From Taudactylus pleione (taxonomy: Eukaryota > Chordata > Amphibia > Anura > Myobatrachidae): a stretch of 64,000 nt of DNA. Numbering within the stretch: position 1 is the first letter of the stretch; each line of letters opens with the position of its first letter. The notes beneath the pieces were generated by a model that saw nothing but the letters and a program-made list of their open reading frames with translations, had not been told where the DNA came from and ran no database searches. The stretch is taken from positions 5,620,001 through 5,684,000 of the forward strand of contig JAUIMM010000188.1 of assembly GCA_031769625.1 (NCBI GenBank). Direction: 5' to 3'. Shown here piece by piece: positions 43,025 through 55,220 of this stretch. The position numbers and the translations under genes were made by a program.

Positions 43025-43548
43025 ATTTGAGTGGGAATCGGTATGACTCCCGACAGCGGCTGCCCGATATGGGTGAAAATCCTGATCGTCCCTAAGGTAA
43101 GTATTGACTAACCTAATTCCCTCCCCTAACCCTAACCCTCCCTTAGGGGTGCCTAACCCTAACCTTCCCCCCAGTGCCTAACCCTAATCCACCCTCTAAG
43201 TGCCTGAACCTAACCCCCCCTTCCCCGCCGCCAAAACCTCAGTCCCCTGGGGGGGTGCCTATCCCACCTCCCTTCCCCGCCGCCAAAACTTAACCTTCCT
43301 TGGGGGGTGCCTATCCCTAAGTCCCCCCCCAGGGAACCCGAAACCTAACCCTCCCCCAGCAGCTATCCGCACTCGGCGCCTGGCATCCCTTCGATCGGGA
43401 TGCCGGGCGCCGGTCTCGGTAAAATAACAGGCGTCTAGATTTAGACGCCCGTCATTTAACCCTCGCCGGGATTAAGCAGCCGGGAAGCCGGCTGTCGGGA
43501 TTAGGTCCGCCGGCTTCCCGACCGCATACCATTTGGGTGCCACTTTCA
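43025..43548. mobile_element. element G2 with telomere-like subrepeats
   Basis: Ends GGGAATCGGTATGACTCCCG and GGCTTCCCGACCGCATACC are imperfect inverted repeats. Inside, CCTAACCCTAACC with C-rich spacers recurs at 43110-43360, the complement of the G1 array. The block CCTTCGATCGGGATGCCGGG also matches G1 and G3. Confidence 0.72.
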
Positions 43549-44410
43549 ATTTTTCAGCTACAACCTGCTAAGAATCTTCGTAAATATAGTCCTACATGCG
43601 GAAAATTATTGAATAATTATATATAAAGCAATTTACCATCTGTAGAGATAAAAAAATTTCTTTTATATACATTATTTGACATAATAGTCTGCTGAAAGCA
43701 TCTCAATGTAAGTCAATGTTCAACAGTGTACAGGATTACTATAATAACCCCAAGCAGAATTTTAATGAATTATAGTTACTTATTAGAAATCAGAAAACAT
43801 CATCTGAATATGTAACGTGCAATCTGCTCACCTCAACTAGCACTAAAATATACCCTGAGCCCACTAACACAGAGAAAGTGTCTTTTATAATTTTTTTCAT
43901 ATTACAATTCCAAAACCATCCAATCTCTAAGTACATTTCAAGGTTTGTCTGTAATGCGCCAACATATAATGCTGCGCACTTTATAAATTATTGGGCTTTT
44001 CCCCAAAAATAAGGTAGAAACATGACATTTCTGAGTAAATTGACATGTCGATGCTCTGAGAGGCGTCTGTCATTTCTAGAAAATCAATGCAGAAAGTTCC
44101 AGCTATCGCTTTTGTTATCAGATAAAAGATTTAATCACAGCGAAAGGTCGTTGGGTCCAAGGCTTAACATCTGATTAGACAGCATGGGGTCTCCCACCCT
44201 CAGTGCGACACCGATCTGACTCATTTCACAACACGTTATCTCAGGGATCAGCATTTTCATGGGTAGAATTAGGCAAGGAGGGACACACACAGTGCTGGTA
44301 TCAGGAAGAAGGACCTAGATACTTTACAGGTTGTTAGATTATATTAGCAAGAGCATAGGATGCGTAAATCCCATAAAATAATGTGTATAAAGCAATGACT
44401 GCAGAGGAAC
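43549..44410. other. no recognisable gene; possible SINE tail
   Basis: Mostly unrecognised. GTAATGCGCCAACATATAAT then GCGCACTTTATAAATTATTG at 43951-43994 resembles a worn SINE tail. Confidence 0.35.
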
Positions 44411-44412
44411 TT

Positions 44413-44965
44413 GTGTCTGATTCTGAGCCGCACGCAATGCTGATGTTCGCATAGTTAAGCGATTCTTTGCAACTGTGCATGCCCGAAAATGTATTAAAAA
44501 GTCCAATGGTGCATGTGATACACAGAGCGTTCGCACGAGGGCGCTGTTGCGATCGGGACAGACGGTATAAGAAAGTGATGTGCGTCCCTGGGGGAGGTGG
44601 TTAGTAGTGCATGCAAAAATGGTCCGTTCAGTGGTCGCGTTATGGGAGTGTCACAGACGTGTCAATGCAAGTGGCTGCGTTCACAGACGCATGAATGGGA
44701 GGGCGTGGTCAGGCAGACAAAATGCACCTGCCATGGGGCTGATGCAAGTTTCGATGGTGCGATTGATGGTGGCGTATAAGGGCGCACCTGTCGGTATTAC
44801 AGCGTGCATGGGCGTTAAAAGTGGCCGACTCATTCCTTACACATTTGGCCACACGGACGTACACAAGGGAAGGAGTTTGAAGTGACATTTGCATGAAGTC
44901 ACAGATGGTCGATCGCCATTAAACGCGGCCGCGGCCGCTTTTGTGTCCAACTTTGAATCAGTCCC
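44413..44965. mobile_element. Harbinger-type MITE, family E, copy 1
   Basis: Left GTCTGATTCTGAGCCGCACG, right GCGGCCGCTTTTGTGTCC then TTTGAATCAGTCCC. The middle (44640-44830) matches the flank of the 30-bp minisatellite at 58060-58200 on the other strand: GTTATGGGAGTGTCA, ATGGGGCTGATGCAAGTTTC, and GGGCGCACCTGTCGGTATTA. Confidence 0.7.
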
Positions 44966-45065
44966 TTCACGTCTACATGTAATGAAGTTCATACATCCAA
45001 CTCTTTTGCTGATTACCTCTTTCCACAGAATGATCTCTACAGGACCTGACAAAGTCTGTGACAGC

Positions 45066-45542
45066 GGGGCCTATTCATCATCGGAGGTCGTATGACTCCC
45101 CCCGATGATTATGTTATAATTTCGCTGCAAGGGACACTTAAGTATCCAACTCGCAGCAGGAACTTGACACCAGAGCAATTCATCATTGCCCCGGTGCGGG
45201 GACAGCTGCTCCGAAAAGCAGCTGTCCCCTCGGTTAGTATCGCAGCTACAGAAGTAGCTGCATTACTTACCCCCTCCCTCGTCCCGGCTACGAGGTCACG
45301 CATGCGCACAGTCGCTGGGGAGGTGGTGAGGAGTTGGCAGAGGGATCCGCTCGAATCCCTCTTCGCATCCTGGAAACTTCTTCCCAGTTTTGAAGTTTTC
45401 CCAGTTTTTTAATTTTCGGAGTTTGCTGAATATCAGGTGGTCCTACCGGACCCCTGATGATGAATGGCCCGGTAACTAAAATATGCGGAAACTAGCATTT
45501 CCGCGTGGTTACCGGGCCATTTAGTGTTCATGAATAGGCCCC
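45066..45542. mobile_element. MITE, family I, copy 2 (GGGGCCTATTC ends)
   Basis: Left GGGGCCTATTCATCATCGGA, right AGTGTTCATGAATAGGCCCC; flanks AGC and AGT. Hairpins include GGGGACAGCTGCTCCGAAAA region (45196-45230) and GGCCCGGTAACTAAAATATG with its complement (45467-45523). Confidence 0.78.
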
Positions 45543-45756
45543 AGTAATGGTTGGGATGTATCAATTTTCACAAGAAAATTCCGATACATCCCGTCCTCTT
45601 TTGCCTGCAAACAGGCAGTCATGAGCGCCGGTATGCAGGAATACTTGACTTCCGGTTGAGAAGACTTCCCAGTTTATGACCCGGTAGTCTTATCGCTCAT
45701 GTGCGGCCATCTGCATTTTATACATTGTTACATCCTGCCCCAGATATGATATATGA

Positions 45757-46218
45757 TCATACCAATACTTTCCAACTGTCCCCATCTGAGGGCTCTATAC
45801 TGCTGTCATGAGTGGGACTGAACTTTCCTGATCGATAAGCAGAAACCAGAATGTGCGTCATCACAGGGGCATAGTCACACATCTGGGACATGCCAAGCAC
45901 TTCTAAAAGATTAGGCTGCCCCTTTACCTCTCTCCCTCCAAAAGGCCTATTCATTGCAGCTGGATGCAGTCAGGAAGCCGACGGTCGAAATGCCGACCGC
46001 CGGCTTCCCGACTGTCTAATCCCGGCAGGGGTCTAACTTTACCTACGCTGGGAGCCCGAAGCCCGGCATTCCGATCGAAGGTAAGCCAGGCACCGGGGGC
46101 GGACAGCGGCGGGGATGGTTAGGTTATGGGCTCCCGCGGGGGACTTAGGGTTAGGCACCTCTCCTATGCTCCCTCCCTGGGACAACGCTGTCCAATTGGG
46201 ATGATACCAGCTACATAG
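45757..46218. mobile_element. MITE with CCAACTGTCCC ends, carrying a nested G element
   Basis: CAATACTTTCCAACTGTCCC at the left and GGGACAGTTGGGAGGTGTG at the right form the ends. The interior is interrupted by G3 (45962-46165). Probably hAT by its ends; the duplication was not verified. Confidence 0.55.
45962..46165. mobile_element. element G3, short copy
   Basis: AGTCAGGAAGCCGACGG, CCGACTGTCTAATCCCGGCA, GGGGTCTAA and CATTCCGATCGAAGGTAAGC match G1 (8098) in order; only one TTAGGGTTAGGCACC unit remains. Confidence 0.7.
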
Positions 46219-47273
46219 GGACAGTTGGGAGGTGTGATATAGTAATTGCTAATAGTGTTTTCATTGCTTTTTAATGAAACCAATACCTGTTAAACAGCCT
46301 CTTTAAATTGTAAAGCCAGGCAATTTGTACTATTCTGCAGCTGAGATGTATTAGGAGAGAGGGGGAGAGTGGGTGTAATACACCAGGGACCGGGCATGTC
46401 TGAGGGGGCCAGGCCTGCCATAGAGGAGCAGCCATGCCCCTCAACAGGTTGTGACCTTCTTACCGTTGCATGACCTTTTCTTAATGCGACCTTGAGCGTG
46501 AAAACACAGGGACCAAACAATTCAACAAATCAACAAGAGGCAAATGTGCAGTTCTGTAGTTTGTCTCGTGCCCGGGAATGCTACCAGCTCCAGGCCCCGG
46601 GCAATAGCCTAGGATGTCCCGTGGCTCTTCTGGGCTGATCCAGTGGATCAGCCTTTCCTCGTCCGTTTGCCTAAAGAAACAAAAACTAATAACAACGAAC
46701 CACACAACACGTCACGCTTACAGCGTCTGATGAGCGCCTTGCATTCATTTAAAGCATAACATTTACTGACCGCATCGCAACGCCAGCATCTCTCATCAAT
46801 AGACGCGGTACAACTCCTTGACATCAATGATGTTTGACATGTGAAAGGATTACGACGGGTTTAGCTTCTAATGTTCAATAATAAATATCCCAGCTTGAAC
46901 AAATACATTACAGCATGGAGAGTATTGTGGTTTCAGCATCGTTCCACATTTTGCTGATAAAAAACAGCTTTTGTGCAACGTTTTTCCAGCGTCTAATAAC
47001 TTTTTCCTCATTATCACATGACTTTTACATGCAACAGATCCGTGTGTTACTGTGTGAACAGCAGTTTGTTTCCCGACTCCATGTGATAGGCATAAAAACA
47101 CTGGTTCTCCGCAAGATGGAAAATATTCAGTATTTACAAATTATATGGATTTGCAAACCTTTGTGAAGCCTCTTTCATCTTATCCCCATCTACCCCTTGG
47201 GTTGGTGAGCTCCATTTTTACACTACTACTGAAATGCAGCCACAGGGAAGAGGTCTATCGAGGTTATGTACTA
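46219..47273. other. no recognisable feature
   Basis: Unrecognised sequence, no credible gene. Confidence 0.4.
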
Positions 47274-47416
47274 AGCCTTGGAGAGAGATAAAGTGAACGG
47301 AAATAAAGTACCAACCAATCAGCTCCTTACCGAGTGTGTTTTAAAAAAAAATTACAGGAACTGATTGGTTGGTACTTTAGGTCCATCCACTTTCTCTCTC
47401 TCTCTCCAAAGCTTAG
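47274..47416. mobile_element. palindromic MITE, about 140 bp
   Basis: CTAAGCCTTGGAGAGAGATA and AAAGTACCAACCAATCAG are mirrored by CTGATTGGTTGGTACTTTAG and TCTCTCTCTCCAAAGCTTAG, around an A-run. Confidence 0.7.
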
Positions 47417-47422
47417 AACATA

Positions 47423-48027
47423 GGAGCTCATTCAGACCCGGTCGCAAGCGGCCGCTCGCTCGTACGCGGCCGATGTTAAGCGATCGCTCATGCGCACGCT
47501 TCGTACTGTGCATGCGCGAACTACTCAGAGGGATCGGAATGCGATCGCTCGCCAAGCAAAGACAGCCCAGTGTAATGAGTGACAGGAGTGGCTGTTTGTG
47601 GGTGGTAACAGGGGCAGGACACTACTAACGGGGGAGTGGAGGTGCGAATACAGGCGTGCCTGAGTGTTACAACGCCGTTTCTTAGGCGTGCATAATTAAC
47701 ATGCAGCGTCATAGTACACGTCACCAGCCTTTTTTTTACACAGAAATCCTCGCAGTGCTTGCGGTAAGGTAAGGCAATGCGCTGCGAGCCCTTCCGATGG
47801 TCCTCGATGTACCAATGTTTTAATACACTTCCTGGAGATGACGTGCGCTAGTGGGCATCTCTACATACACTAATGGGTCGTCTGCATACACAAAGTGATC
47901 GCTCGCCCAGACAAAGTGGTCGTGCTTATGTCTTTCCGAGCGAGCGCCTGCCATGCCATCACTTTGCCAAATTGGCATATGCTGGGGGCGAGCATTCGCA
48001 TCTAGCGAGCGGCTCTGAATCAGGTCC
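47423..48027. mobile_element. Harbinger-type MITE, family B, copy 2
   Basis: Left GGAGCTCATTCAGACCCGGT, right GCGGCTCTGAATCAGGTCC; perfect ATA duplication (47420-47422, 48028-48030). Interior matches copy 1 at 6665. Confidence 0.88.
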
Positions 48028-48030
48028 ATA

Positions 48031-49698
48031 GACCCCTAACTCTCTGCGGAACCCAACAGGTGGTCCTGGATCTTGTCCATTAAGGTGCTGTGTTCACTAT
48101 TATAGCACAAATTAAGTTGTTACCACTCTCCTGTTCTAGAGTCACCATCTTTATGTCCCCTTACTGTACTGGGTGCTTATGTAGCACCAACAGATGGACA
48201 CCTGCATTTTATCAATGAACGTTTAACCTATCTGTGTCTAAAGAGAAGGGTTTCTCACGATTTTGGGTGCATTTACGAATGTGAGCCAGTTTGGCGTGTT
48301 TTTTAAGGGCTCTTTTTTGGTCCCAGTCCTGCCCTGGTTAATAACATAACTTTCTGAATGGGAAGACCCGACATTCCCATCGTCATCTAGTAAGAATGGT
48401 ATTCATGTGCAAGTTCCATAGGTGCCAATTTATCACAAGGATGAGACTGTCATGAACCAGGGATGACCCAAAGAGGATCTAGCATCTGGCAGTGATAATG
48501 TGCAATGCTCATTGATGTACTCCCACCAGGAAAGGGCTGGACTCATATGGTTGTAATACCATAAGTAATAAAAATTAGATTAAACCTGGTTAATATGTGG
48601 TACCACCCTACTCAGCTCGTGTCTCTCTGTAGCTCTAAATGGATGGAATTTTCAATGGGGAGGGTTAAGCCAGAGGGTGAAGTCCTGGTTTGTGTTTCAT
48701 TATCACTCATTTCCAGTAAGAAAGAATGACAGGTATTTATGCAACAGTTAAACACAGAGAGGATATTGTCAGAATGTTTTATACAGTTACCCCAAGCTTT
48801 TCCCATTTTTGCCTCTGTCATACACAGAACTAGCCCAGGAATGTTTCAGCCTTATCAGTGGGAGATCGGCTTCTCTGAGGATTTCCATGAATATAGTGTA
48901 CATGACCCACGTACGCTGCTCAGCTAAATGAGAGGAGGAATTATTACTCGGCTCAGTTTCCCATCTCCCATTAGAGGGTGATGATCTGAGTCACTGCAAG
49001 TTCAGATTGCTCATTAAAATTGCCAGGTGATCCACAAAATGGCCGCTAAACGAATTGGGCCACACCGCAGGCTTATTAATAGGAAACATGGAATATGCCA
49101 CTCTTGTATAGCTAAAAAACATCAGCCATTAAAATGTCTGTATCGTTGTGTGCTTAAGGGACAAATGATATGGCCTGAGTGTTACTTTATATACTCTGCA
49201 GAGGTTTGTGAAGGGTAACTCCACTAGAAATAGGTCTTTTACCAGAAATCATCTCTTAGAAACTCAGGAACACACTGGAGATCATTTACTGTACGAAGAA
49301 CACCTGAAGCTCACAACGAAATTCCTTGGTTTTGACTTGACCTCAATGGTCTACAAGTCACAGATAATGATCCATGCCTCTTCAACGCAGGAAATATGTT
49401 CAAACTGTCTATCCCCTTTAGGAGCAACCCTTTAGTTTCAGTGACCTGTACAGTATTTGTTCCTTGTATGGTATCTCACAGACTGTATGCACAAGATGGC
49501 TGTCTCATCTGGTATGCCTGTGGGTGGGATGACAAATACTTGGATCTGCTAGCTATGTAAGGTCTCTGCTCTTAGATTTAGTATGCTGCCACTTCCCCAT
49601 TTTGTGTTATCTCTCCTAAGCATTACCTATTCCACCCTTGGTAACCTATGGAGCGTGCCCAAAATGGCTGCCTCATCTGGTACCCTGCGTGTGTGGGA
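48031..49698. other. no gene; short direct duplication
   Basis: Unrecognised sequence. A roughly 45-bp block (AAGATGGCTGTCTCATCTGG at 49493 and AAAATGGCTGCCTCATCTGG at 49661) is repeated about 169 bp apart, the second copy abutting the Tc1 element. Confidence 0.4.
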
Positions 49699-49700
49699 TA

Positions 49701-51343
49701 CAGTCAAGTCCATAAATATTGGGACATTGACAGAATTTTCAGATTTTGGCCTCTATTCACCACCACAATGGTTTTGAAATGAAACAAACAAGATGTGCTT
49801 TAACTGCAGACTTTCAGATTTAATTTGAGGGTAATTACATCCAAATTGGGTGAACGGTGTAGGAATTACAATGGTTTCAATATGTGCCTTCCACTTTTTA
49901 AGGGGCCAAAAGTAATGGGACTATCAACTCAAAAGCTATTTCATGGACAGGTGTGGGCTATTCCCTCGTTATTTCATTATCAGTTAAGCAGGTAAAAGGT
50001 CTGGAGTTGATTCTAGGTGTGACATTTGCATTTGGAATCAGTTGCTGTCGACTCTCAATATGAGATCCAAAGAGCTGTCACTATCAGTGAAGCAAGCCAT
50101 CATTAGGCTGAAAAATCAAAACAAACCCATCAGAGAGATAGCAAAAACATTAGGTGTGGCCAAATCAACTGTTTGGAACATTCTTAAAAAGAAAGAATGC
50201 ACCGGAGAGCTCAGCAACACCAAAAGACCCGGAAGACCACGGAAAACAACTGTGGAGGATGACAAAAGAATTATTTCCCTGGTGAAGAAAAACCCCTTCA
50301 CAACAGTTGGCCAAATCAAGAACACTCTCCAGGAGGTAGATGTATATGTGTCAAAGTCAACAATCAAGAGAAGACTTCACAAGAGTGAATATAGAGGGTT
50401 CACCACAAGATGTAAACCATTGGTGAGCCACAAAAACAGGAAGACCAGATTACAGTTTGCCAAACAACATCTAAAAAAGCCATTACAGTTCTGGAACAAC
50501 ATCCTATTGACAGATGAGACAAAGATCAACTTGTACCAGAGTGATTGGAAGAGAAGAGAAGGAAAGGAACTGCTCAAGATACAAAACATACCACCTCATC
50601 AGTGAAGCATGGTGGTGGTAGTGTCATGGCGTGGGCATGTATGGCTGCCAATGGAACTGGTTCCCTTATATTTATTGATGATGTTACTGCTGACAAAAGC
50701 AGCAGAATGAATTCTGGAGTGTTTCGGGCAATATTATATGCTCATATTCAGTCAAATGCTTCAGAACTCATTGGACAGCGCTTCACAGTGCAGATGGACA
50801 ATGACCCGAAGCATACTGCAAAAGCAACCAAAGAGTTTTTTAAGGCTAAAAAGTGGAATGTTATGCAATGGCCAAGTCAATCCCCTGACCTGAATCCGAT
50901 TGAGCATGCATTTCACTTGATGAAGACAAAACTGAAGGGAAAATGCCCCAAGAACAAGCAGGAACTGAAGACATTTGCAGTAGAGGCCTGGCAGAGCATC
51001 ACCATGGATGAAACCCAGCGTCTGGTGATGTCTATGCGTTCCAGACTTCAGGCTGTAATTGCCTGCAAAGGATTTGCAACAAAGTATTAAAAAGTGAAAG
51101 TCAGATTTAGGATTGTTTAGTTTGTCCCATTACTTTTGGCCCCTTAAAAAGTGGGAGGCACATATAGAAACCGTTGTAACTCCTACACCGTTCACCTGAT
51201 TTGGATGTATTACCCTCAAATTAAATCTGAAAGTCTGCAGTTAAATCACATCTTGTTTGTTTAATTTCAAAGCCATTGTGGTTGTGAATAGAGGCCAAAA
51301 TCTGAAAATTCTGTCAATGTCCCAATATTTATGGACCTGACTG
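49701..51343 (+). mobile_element. Tc1-type DNA transposon, nearly intact
   Basis: TA duplication at 49699-49700 and 51344-51345. Terminal repeats start CAGTCAAGTCCATAAATATT and run about 220 bp (49701-49922 against 51125-51343), with a second matching block (GGGGCCAAAAGTAATGGGAC) at the inner end, typical of long-TIR Tc1 elements. One transposase gene inside. High preservation suggests a fairly recent insertion. Confidence 0.95.
50060..51090 (+). pseudogene. Tc1 transposase (DD34E), one frameshift
   Basis: Reading starts at ATG 50060 (MRSKELSLSVKQAIIRLKNQ). Two helix-turn-helix parts follow (IREIAKTLGVAKSTVWNILK; then the VDVYVSKSTIKRRLHK region), linked by the GRPRK hook (KRPGRPRKTT). The DDE triad is present: D in LLTDETKINLY (about 50513), D in VQMDNDPKHT (about 50800) and E in LNPIEHAF (about 50904), with 34 residues between the last two. 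The frame shifts near 50545-50560, where NLYQSDWKR is followed by KGTAQDTKHTTSSVKHGGGS in another frame, consistent with a small deletion. The rest to FATKY-stop at 51090 is open. As it stands the protein would end at 50605, so this copy is probably not autonomous. Confidence 0.93.
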
Positions 51344-51345
51344 TA

Positions 51346-51513
51346 TATAATCTGTAGAAGCTATTACGCAAAATAACTCCACCAACCCTGCATTACATCT
51401 ATTGTACTCCTTATGTTGACTGTTTTCGGTTTGTTTTCTTTCTGTAACACTGTGCTGTGCTTTGTTGTGAAGCGACTTTCAGCCCTGATGAAGAAAGGTG
51501 CTATATAACTAAA

Positions 51514-51546
<33 letters not shown>

Positions 51547-52556
51547 AAATTAAGTAAACTTTTTAGTTTTTGACCAAAAATACAACTCTGTTTCGTGAGA
51601 CATAAATGAGTGAGGTGACGTCATTAGTTTTCACTACATATCACATTATATGTGAGCGAGAAGCTTTTTACACTCCGTTTTGCAGAGTGCGCTTAGAAAC
51701 ATACTTTTCCAACAAAGTCTGGCAGAGACAGTGTCTTGTCCTACACTTTTATTGAAAGGGGGATGGAAAAAAATGGCAATTGCAAGTGCGCTCCGAGTGA
51801 TGTTATACACTACATGAATTGCCACCTGTAATTCAACAGACTCCATGTGCATAAAATTGGAAACCACCACATTCAAATCCTAACTAAGACAGTCTGCACT
51901 GCGAAGCGAGACCCCCTGCTATAGTAACAGGACAGGGAAAATGACATGAAATAAGGAATCTCAGCCCGCCAAGGAGCTACCAGACTGCCATGAAAAGAAA
52001 AATAACATGACTTTCATGTACTTTGGCAACAGCCATAATGAACATGCACAAATTGAAACGCGTGGCTTCATCAAACAGAACTGAGCCCTGCACCATAGCT
52101 GCTGTAATGTCTTAGTAGTCTATTCAACAAATGTTAATTACCCCGTTCTCCTGGCTCTTTGGCCGGAGAAAGGGATTATTATCACTTCTGATTTACTGCC
52201 ACCCCCATACGCCCGCAATGGCGACAGGAAAGTCAATCAACTTGTGCATCACTGAAAATCTCAGATTTTTGCAGCTTGTTAAGACATAACGCCATATCAG
52301 AACGCGTTAGGCTTGCTTACAGGGCTGCCAACGTCCGCTACTGCTTGAAATGTACTGTGCACTTTTTGTGTCCCATGCACGCGCAGTACAGAGGGAACAC
52401 TTTCCTTAATGTAGCCTTATTGGCTCGCGCATGAGCTGTGCTTAAGTAGGGAAATCTGGAGTCCCCCATCAGCAGTATACAGAAACTGTAGAGAGGTCGG
52501 TTTATGCAGGATTTCACTGGCGGGTGCAAATCTGTTAAATACTTGCACTATCACAT
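51346..52556. other. mostly unrecognised, one microsatellite
   Basis: CCCTGATGAAGAAAGGTGCT then ATATAACTAAA and (TTA)n at 51485-51545 look like a worn SINE tail with microsatellite. The remainder is unrecognised. Confidence 0.4.
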
Positions 52557-53069
52557 TCTGGGCGGTCTACGACCGCACGGCCGCCTCGATGTTTGTCGAA
52601 TGCGCAAGACCCGCTACGACCGACAGCGCCGGTCGTAGCGGGTCTCTTTCCAAAGGGGGCGAGCTGTCGATGTTGATTGACAGCTCACCCCGTTTGGAAG
52701 GCGGGCCGTGGGGGTGGCAGCCCAAACGGAGGCGTTCCCATGGGAACGCCTGCCGTTCGGGGGAGGCCCCACTGACATCACTTCCCCACTGACATCACTA
52801 GTGATGTCAGTGGAGAGCTTCCAGCTCTGACAGAGCCAGAAGATCTCCGGGGCTTACGACAAGTAAGATCCTACCCTAGGGTCTCATCATAAGCCCCGAT
52901 GGTCGCGATGGTCTATGACCATCGCGACCATCACCCTAGCGGTCGTTAGAGCTGTGGGTGTAAACCCACAGCCTAACGACCGAAACAGAGGCGGCCGGTC
53001 AGGATGCAAGCGGCCGCCCAGTTTCTGAGCGACCGCTTGCATCCTCCGACCGCCTCTGAATGAGGGCCT
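52557..53069. mobile_element. multi-hairpin Harbinger MITE, family C, copy 4
   Basis: Right end GACCGCCTCTGAATGAGGGCC; the left terminal repeat is lost or diverged (begins near GGCGGTCTACGACCGCACGG). Hairpins in the family order: AGACCCGCTACGACC pair (52606-52645), CCAAAGGGGGCGAGCTGTC pair, GGAGGCGTTCCCATGGGAAC, CACTGACATCACTAGTGATG, GCTCTGACAGAGC, CTTACGACAAGTAAGATCC pair, GATGGTCGCGATGGTC pair, and GGTCGTTAGAGCTGTGGGTG with its complement. A partial duplication of CCCCACTGACATCACT precedes the third hairpin. Confidence 0.85.
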
Positions 53070-54045
53070 CTGTATCACCGCGAAAAGTTGACAGGAGATT
53101 GGGTCCACCAAACCGATGATCTTCCAACCTGAATTTACAACATAAACCAACAGCAGGTAAGATTCCTCGCCCATAAAACGCACACATGTACGTGCTGAGA
53201 TGTACTGCATCTGAAGCACGCTACGCAGCTATGGAACTAGTAAGAGAAATTCGCTAGTTAGATCTGACAGTCATACCGAATTATGAAATGTAAAACCACC
53301 AGTTTCTGAACAAAAAAAAGCTTAGCTAAACGGATTATGGATCTGCCGTACACAAATGAGCTGAAGGCCCCTGGAACACGGCCTGTTTGATTCTGCATAG
53401 TAAAGACCTAAATCCTCAGGACCACTCTGCATTTTACAATGGATTTGCAATAAAGAGAAAGCGCTCGGGCATGCCGCCCCTGGTTACCATCCTGACGGCT
53501 TATTGCAGGAAGCCGAGTCTCCCATGCAAGTTCCTGCACTGAAAAGAAATTGTGTTTGCATAATGTGATTGAGCAAAACCTCTTCATATATTCTGTAAAC
53601 ATACTGTAAAGCCTTGAAAGTAAATTGTTAATCTGGCTGAATGAGATTACATACATAGTAAAGTTACTAAAGAATATTGACAGCTGGCAGAATTGTCTCA
53701 CGGAACTATGAGGTATTAATCTATAGTGTATGTATTACACTGTGGCATATCTATAATGAATCCAGGGGGCTCCACACCGCACACCTTTCACCCATATAAT
53801 TAGTATACTTACCTCTCCAGAGTCCCGCGTTGGCCGGTTCTACTGACTTTAATCACCGAGAAAAAGGCGCAGTAGCCGTTCTCCCGGTGATTTGCGCATG
53901 CGCAGTAGGCGATGTCCCTGGGAACAAGGCACAAAGCTAGAGTCTACTGCGCTGGTGAAGAGGTGGGGTCCCGTACGGATTCTGCACAAGAGCCACCTCC
54001 TCTCTTAAAACGCCCCTGGTATTACAGCATCCAAAGAGGACAAGT
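53070..54045. other. no recognisable feature
   Basis: Unrecognised sequence between C4 and a short MITE. Confidence 0.4.
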
Positions 54046-54152
54046 AGAGGATTTACCCACAGCAACCAATCAGATCCTAGATATCATTTAGCTAGTACAT
54101 TCTATAAAATGATAGCAGAGATCTGTTAGGTTGCTATCTGCAACACCTCTGC
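54046..54152. mobile_element. short palindromic MITE, family H
   Basis: CACAGCAACCAATCAGATCC and ATCTGTTAGGTTGCTATCTG form the arms; same core as at 18333 and in the outer shell at 29546. Confidence 0.6.
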
Positions 54153-54156
54153 TTCA

Positions 54157-54520
54157 GGCTTGCCTACCCTCCCAATTTGGTCGGGAGCCTCCCGAATATC
54201 GGGTGCCGCTCCCGACCCCCCGGAAAGGCAGGCAAGCCTCCCGGCTGCCGCCTGACCCCCGCCAACTACTACAAGAAACCCCGCAGCGGGGGGCCCGATG
54301 ACACGATTCACGCTGAATTGCGTCATCCCAGCTCCGCCCCCTGCTTCACATGCCAATATTTTCGGCATTGTGAAGAGGGGGCGGAGCCATGATGACGCGA
54401 TCGCATGGCTCCGCCCATAAACCGTGTCATCACCCGGCCACGCCCCCAGCTGTGCACAGACATTCAGCTCCCTCCCGGAAGGAGGGAACTGAATGTCGGC
54501 ATGTATGCTCTGCTTGCCCT
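54157..54520. mobile_element. MITE, family F, copy 4
   Basis: CTTGCCTACCCTCCCAATTT, GAGCCTCCCGAATATCGGGT, a central hairpin (AGCTCCGCCCCCTGCTTCAC with its complement about 54331-54391), and CTCCCTCCCGGAAGGAGGGA. Same order as 41739-42065. Confidence 0.68.
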
Positions 54521-55217
54521 CTTTAGAAGGTTTCAGTTCTTACCCCTTAGACTAATAGCGAACTGTGGTGAACTCAAGGCGCGATGGGCTTGCAGCTGAG
54601 CGCACCACAGTCACAGATGGAGGTCCTGATTCTCCATCAGATGCAAAGTGGATGTACCTGCTGACAGCCTCATGCTAATGTGAGATTCAGTTCAGCTAAT
54701 GTGGGAGGGGGGAGGGGTCCGTGCATCTGCAAGTGTAAAGCAACGCCGCCCACCGAGTTTACGGCTGTCACCACACCCACCATCATTACCGCCACTTGCA
54801 CCAGCCCCATGCTTCTGTAAGTTGAGGAGATCCGCCAGAACCAGACGTCCCTTCCAGGGTGGTTCCTTGAAGCTCGTACTGTCACTGCCCAGTTCCTGCC
54901 TCCAGCCGACCAAGTTCACAGAAGGACAGATCCGGCCAAGTTCCCTCCGAATCAGGTTAGGACGGACATACGCAAAAATGGAAACATTTGCATCTGCGCA
55001 CGTGCTGTATGCAAAAGCTCGCCATTTGTGTCAGCGCACAGAGATCTGTCCGCCTCAGAGTCTTTCCGAAAAGTGTTTGCTTTCGAATATCCGTATAATC
55101 AGCACAATAATAACAGTATAATCTGGGGACCCAAGAAGCACTATTTATTGCAAGGCAACTACCCAGTCTCCTTATTCTATATGACTGGCAGCTAAGGGAC
55201 ATATAGACAACTCGAAC
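54521..55217. other. no recognisable feature
   Basis: Unrecognised sequence. The 140-residue open frame at 54699-55121 (+) has no recognisable motif and is not called. Confidence 0.4.
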
Positions 55218-55220
55218 TTA

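Noticed and set aside
54699..55121. 140-residue plus-strand open frame
   Set aside because: Low-complexity Pro/Ser content, no recognisable domain, no splice or start context, and a complementary open frame on the other strand.
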